NCBI GenBank assembly: GCA_029251465.1
Contig: JAQXDI010000004.1
Location: 1 to 46,239 of the forward strand
Length of the DNA stretch: 46,239 nucleotides
Direction of reading: 5' to 3'
Origin: Ascidiaceihabitans sp.
Lineage (GTDB): Bacteria; Pseudomonadota; Alphaproteobacteria; Rhodobacterales; Rhodobacteraceae
Numbering within the stretch: the first letter of the stretch is position 1; every line of letters begins with the position of its first letter. The notes under the pieces were generated by a model. That model did not search any database, was not told where the DNA came from, and saw nothing but the letters and a program-made list of their open reading frames with translations. Shown here piece after piece: positions 44,081 through 46,239 of the stretch. The translations under genes were made by a program, and so were the position numbers.

Positions 44081-44986
44081 ATGAGCACACGCATGAATTG
44101 GGATGACATGCCCGTCTTTTTGGCAGTTGTGCGCAGCGGTACTTTGACCGATGCGGCAAGCAGGCTGGGCATGGGCGTGGCCACGGTATCGCGCCGGATC
44201 GAACGGTTGGAACAGGCCTTGGGTGTTCCGTTGTTTGCCCGCCACCAAACCGGCTACAAATTGACAGACGAAGGCCAAGCGCTGTTGCCGCGCGCAGAAG
44301 CACTGGATGACGCCATGCGCGGGTTCCAGTCAAACGTCGAAACCGAGACCAAAGTGACCGGCCATGTGCGGCTGGCGACGGCAGAAAACCTTGCCAATCC
44401 GATCATTATTCCTGCGATCGTGCCGTTGTTGGACCGCCACCCCAATTTGACGCTCGAGGTCATGACCGATGTCGCCACCGTGAATTTGCACCGTCGTGAC
44501 GCTGATTTGGCGGTTCGTATGGTGCGCCCGACGCAGGCCAATGTGTCTGTGCGCCGGATCGGAACCATCGGGTTTGGCCTGTACGGATCGGTGCCCTACA
44601 TGGCGTCGCGGCTGGAAAATCCCGAGGATGCGACGTTTGCCAATGACCGCATGATCGGATGGACCGAACGCCACAACATGCTGCCCGCGGCGCAATGGAT
44701 GGAGCGGGTTTTGCGTGGTCGCGCGCCCGCGTTGTTGACGACGACGCTGTCGGCGCAAATCGCAGCGGCCAAGGCGGATCTTGGATTGACGATCTTGCCG
44801 CATTTTATGGCGCAACAGGCAGGGCTGCAACGAGTGCCGGTTGATTTGGGTCTGGATCAGCCAATCTGGTTGGTGGTGCACAGCGATCTGGCCGCGTCCC
44901 GGCGCGTGCGCGTTGTTGTGGACCACCTTGTCGAGACGTTTGAGCAGGAACGCGCGAATTTGACAGGTGCAACGCAACAGGGCTGA
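44081..44986 (+). CDS. LysR-family transcriptional regulator
   Basis: A regulator of about 301 residues. The helix-turn-helix is near the N-terminus (LTDAASRLGMGVATVSRRIE), followed by QALGVPLFARHQTGYKLTDEGQALL and a two-lobe effector domain. The opening NWDDMPVFLAVVRSG is typical of this LTTR subgroup. Starts at 44069, 44081 and 44093 are all possible. I prefer 44081, because 44069 lies within a palindrome and none has a strong ribosome-binding site. Divergence from the aldo/keto reductase suggests it controls that gene. Confidence 0.88.
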   Translation: MSTRMNWDDMPVFLAVVRSGTLTDAASRLGMGVATVSRRIERLEQALGVPLFARHQTGYKLTDEGQALLPRAEALDDAMRGFQSNVETETKVTGHVRLATAENLANPIIIPAIVPLLDRHPNLTLEVMTDVATVNLHRRDADLAVRMVRPTQANVSVRRIGTIGFGLYGSVPYMASRLENPEDATFANDRMIGWTERHNMLPAAQWMERVLRGRAPALLTTTLSAQIAAAKADLGLTILPHFMAQQAGLQRVPVDLGLDQPIWLVVHSDLAASRRVRVVVDHLVETFEQERANLTGATQQG

Positions 44987-45135
44987 AACGGCGGCTTGAT
45001 CCGGTTTTGGTGCACGCTCACCGCTCGATTGTATCCTGTTCAGAGTGACGCCGCACCGGCGACAAAGCTTAGGATGCGCCTGCTTTTTCTCGAGGGCGCA
45101 CGCCGCCTTGGTGCCCCCGTGACGTACCCGCCCAG
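44987..45135. other. Non-coding or decayed stretch before the kinase fragment
   Basis: No intact gene and no terminator was found here. The frame leading into the histidine kinase fragment has a TAG at 45070-45072, so any upstream kinase sequence is broken or frameshifted. Confidence 0.4.
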
Positions 45136-45318
45136 ATGTTCGCGCGATCCGTCCAGCTTGATCTGGTAGGCAGCAGGTCTGGTTTAGGGCTGACAATTGT
45201 GCGTGATGTGGCAGGGTTTCATGGTGGACCAATCGCGCTTGAAACGGTCTCCATCGGTGGCTTGCCCGCCACTCTGACTGTGCCGCATTTGACTCAATCT
45301 AAGCCGTCTGCAACAGGT
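45073..45318 (+). pseudogene. Sensor histidine kinase, C-terminal ATPase fragment
   Basis: The frame through 45136 reads MFARSVQLDL, then SRSGLGLTIVRDVAGFHGG and IGGLPATLTVPHL. This is the G2 box and last strands of a HATPase_c domain (usual GSGLGLAIV...HGG...G.G..F.v.LP). The kinase N-terminus, dimerisation and phosphorylation regions are missing, and an in-frame TAG lies just upstream. It is a remnant, not a functional gene. The boundaries are approximate. Confidence 0.6.
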
Positions 45319-45514
45319 TGCTCACAACGTCCACAACATCGCATTGCAGCACGGCATAGTCGTTGGTTTCTAAGTCACTGCCGTCATCGATTTGTGCGAT
45401 AGCCTAAGCAATCCAGACCTGAAACAGTTTAGAACACAGCATTCAGCCAGTGTTCAGCTTTGCTGCGTGGGTAGAAATATGCGAAAATGCGAGGTGCCTT
45501 TCATTCCAGTATGA

Positions 45515-45700
45515 TTGCACAGATTGAGCTTGGCTGAGCGATCCACCAATCATGTTTCTGCCTATGCTGTCGCGTTGGGGCGAGGGTGGTCGCCGGACAA
45601 TCTGCGACCTTTAGCGGCGCGCGAACAACTGGCTGAATTGTCGCGAAATCCTGAGGTGTTCCTCGCAAAATTCGATGATCGGGAGGCCTGGTGTTGTCAG
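45515..45700 (+). pseudogene. GNAT-family N-acetyltransferase, N-terminal fragment
   Basis: The frame from TTG 45515 reads RLSLAERSTNHVSAYAVALG, then RGWSPDNLRPLAAREQLAEL and FLAKFDDREA, the usual beginning of a small GNAT acetyltransferase in alphaproteobacteria (RGWSPDNLRP...FLA..DD). The resemblance ends near 45690, and the acetyl-CoA-binding part never follows. The open frame continues to 45946 but is then antisense to the next fragment. It is a truncated remnant. Confidence 0.55.
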
Positions 45701-45728
45701 GGACAGCGTTTAGGCGGTCTACGGCTCG

Positions 45729-46136
45729 TTATCGCATGTAGGGGCACTGCACGGATAACGCTTCGCCAAGCCGTGCCCAGGTTGCCGCCTCAAAGCGTTC
45801 AGGCCAGTCCATCCCCAAACGCGCGGTTCTGTTTCGCGCACGTGGCAGGTACGCTTTTGCATACGCCAGATGGGCAGAAATCATTGCATCCCGTTTCGGA
45901 ACCGCTGGTGGTAAACTTGTCAGCAGGTGCTTTTGGTCCTCTGTGATCAGCCGGTTAAGGTGCAAAATGCCGCCGCGATTGGGGGCGTCTGTTTCTTCGA
46001 TTAACAAATCCACCAGCAAGTTGCGCAGGTGGAACACGCCGAGCGCACCGTTGATGTATTCGTGGCGACCCGCCGCTAAATGCAAGAGGCCGAGGATTCT
46101 GATAAACTCTTCGACCTGATATTGAGCCTCCCCCTT
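45729..46136 (-). pseudogene. Nucleotidyltransferase-like gene, C-terminal part cut by an IS3 element
   Basis: The minus-strand frame is open from the IS boundary to the stop at 45729 and gives about 135 residues, including EEFIRILGLLHLAAGRHEYI, NGALGVFHLRNLLVDLLIEE, NRGGILHLNRLI and MDWPERFEAATWARL. It looks like the helical C-terminal part of a nucleotidyltransferase-fold protein, a tentative call from memory of similar proteins. The reading extends upstream past its first internal ATG to 46136, where the IS3 end begins, so the gene lost its 5' part to the insertion. Confidence 0.5.
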
Positions 46137-46239
46137 TGAAGTGGTCCGCCCCTATAGTTAGGAAAGCGGAGGACCAAGAATGGCTATTAAGAGACCCAAG
46201 CCCGAAGAGATTGTCGTGAAGTTACGGCAGGTTGAAGTT
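46137..46239 (+). mobile_element. IS3-family insertion sequence, left end (cut by window edge)
   Basis: The element appears to begin at TGAAGTGGTCCGCCCC (46137-46152), which starts with the TG typical of IS3 termini, directly abutting the broken nucleotidyltransferase-like gene. The OrfA start follows at 46180. The other end lies outside the window, so no target duplication can be checked. Confidence 0.7.
46180..46239 (+). CDS. IS3-family transposase OrfA, N-terminus (partial)
   Basis: The first 20 codons read MAIKRPKPEEIVVKLRQVEV, the usual opening of IS3-family OrfA proteins (KRxKPEEIVAKLRQVEVL), which carry a helix-turn-helix that binds the element ends. A GGAGGACCAAGA ribosome-binding site precedes the ATG. 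The rest is beyond the window. Confidence 0.85.
   Translation, partial: MAIKRPKPEEIVVKLRQVEV

Noticed and set aside
45515..45946. A 143-residue intact plus-strand gene
   Set aside because: Only the first 55-60 residues resemble a GNAT protein. The remainder is antisense to the nucleotidyltransferase-like fragment and is low in protein-like character.

Overview
The window reads as chromosomal DNA of a marine-type alphaproteobacterium, most likely of the Rhodobacteraceae (Roseobacter group). This rests on recognisable gene families: a HemB with an aspartate-type metal site, a cysteine-poor COX15/CtaA heme A synthase, D-3-hydroxybutyrate dehydrogenase, a zwf-pgl-pgi operon, TrmJ, Mfd and GyrA. 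The DNA is fairly GC-rich and gene-dense. No rRNA, tRNA, CRISPR array or prophage was seen. Both ends touch insertion sequences: the 3' tail of an IS30-family transposase at the left edge and the first codons of an IS3-family OrfA at the right edge.

Layout. 1-0.8 kb: IS30 remnant and a SYLF-domain lipoprotein. 0.9-7.3 kb: hemB, a membrane protein, mfd and a Bcr/CflA exporter. 7.4-10.9 kb: an acyl-CoA ligase/DsbA-like pair, a divergent XRE-cupin regulator and an AqpS-like aquaporin. 11-15 kb: an orphan YejA-like binding protein, a divergent intergenic region with an orphan Rho-independent terminator (candidate sRNA or leader), bdhA, and a patatin-like lipase whose 5' end is frameshifted in a run of seven C. 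15-18.5 kb: a minus-strand cluster with DUF4198 protein, psuK, psuG and DUF502 protein. 18.5-24 kb: a HupE-like protein whose start codon interlocks with the DUF4198 start, a divergent ThiE-like protein, trmJ, ctaA and an M32 carboxypeptidase.

24-30.7 kb: a small membrane protein, a LysR regulator, an unassigned 435-bp gap, a small exported protein, gyrA, a DM13 protein and a radical SAM enzyme with a C-terminal cysteine cluster. 30.8-34.6 kb: the zwf-pgl-pgi operon, which feeds glucose 6-phosphate into 6-phosphogluconate (Entner-Doudoroff or pentose phosphate use). 34.6-36.8 kb: a thioesterase and an acyl-CoA ligase. 36.9-42.2 kb: a LysR regulator divergent from ugpBAEC, a glycerol-3-phosphate-type ABC importer. 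42.2-45 kb: a DUF2461 protein and an aldo/keto reductase, the latter divergent from a LysR regulator. 45-46.2 kb: a decayed stretch with parts of a histidine kinase, a GNAT acetyltransferase and a nucleotidyltransferase-like gene, the last cut by the IS3 element.

Most of the window is ordinary core metabolism. The points most worth a second look are the orphan terminator with two upstream hairpins before bdhA, the C7 frameshift in the lipase, the interlocked gene junctions (CATG, TTAA and CTAG tetramers shared by opposing genes), a predicted leaderless regulator mRNA, and the decayed IS-bounded right end. All functional calls come from motif recognition by eye; no database search was run.
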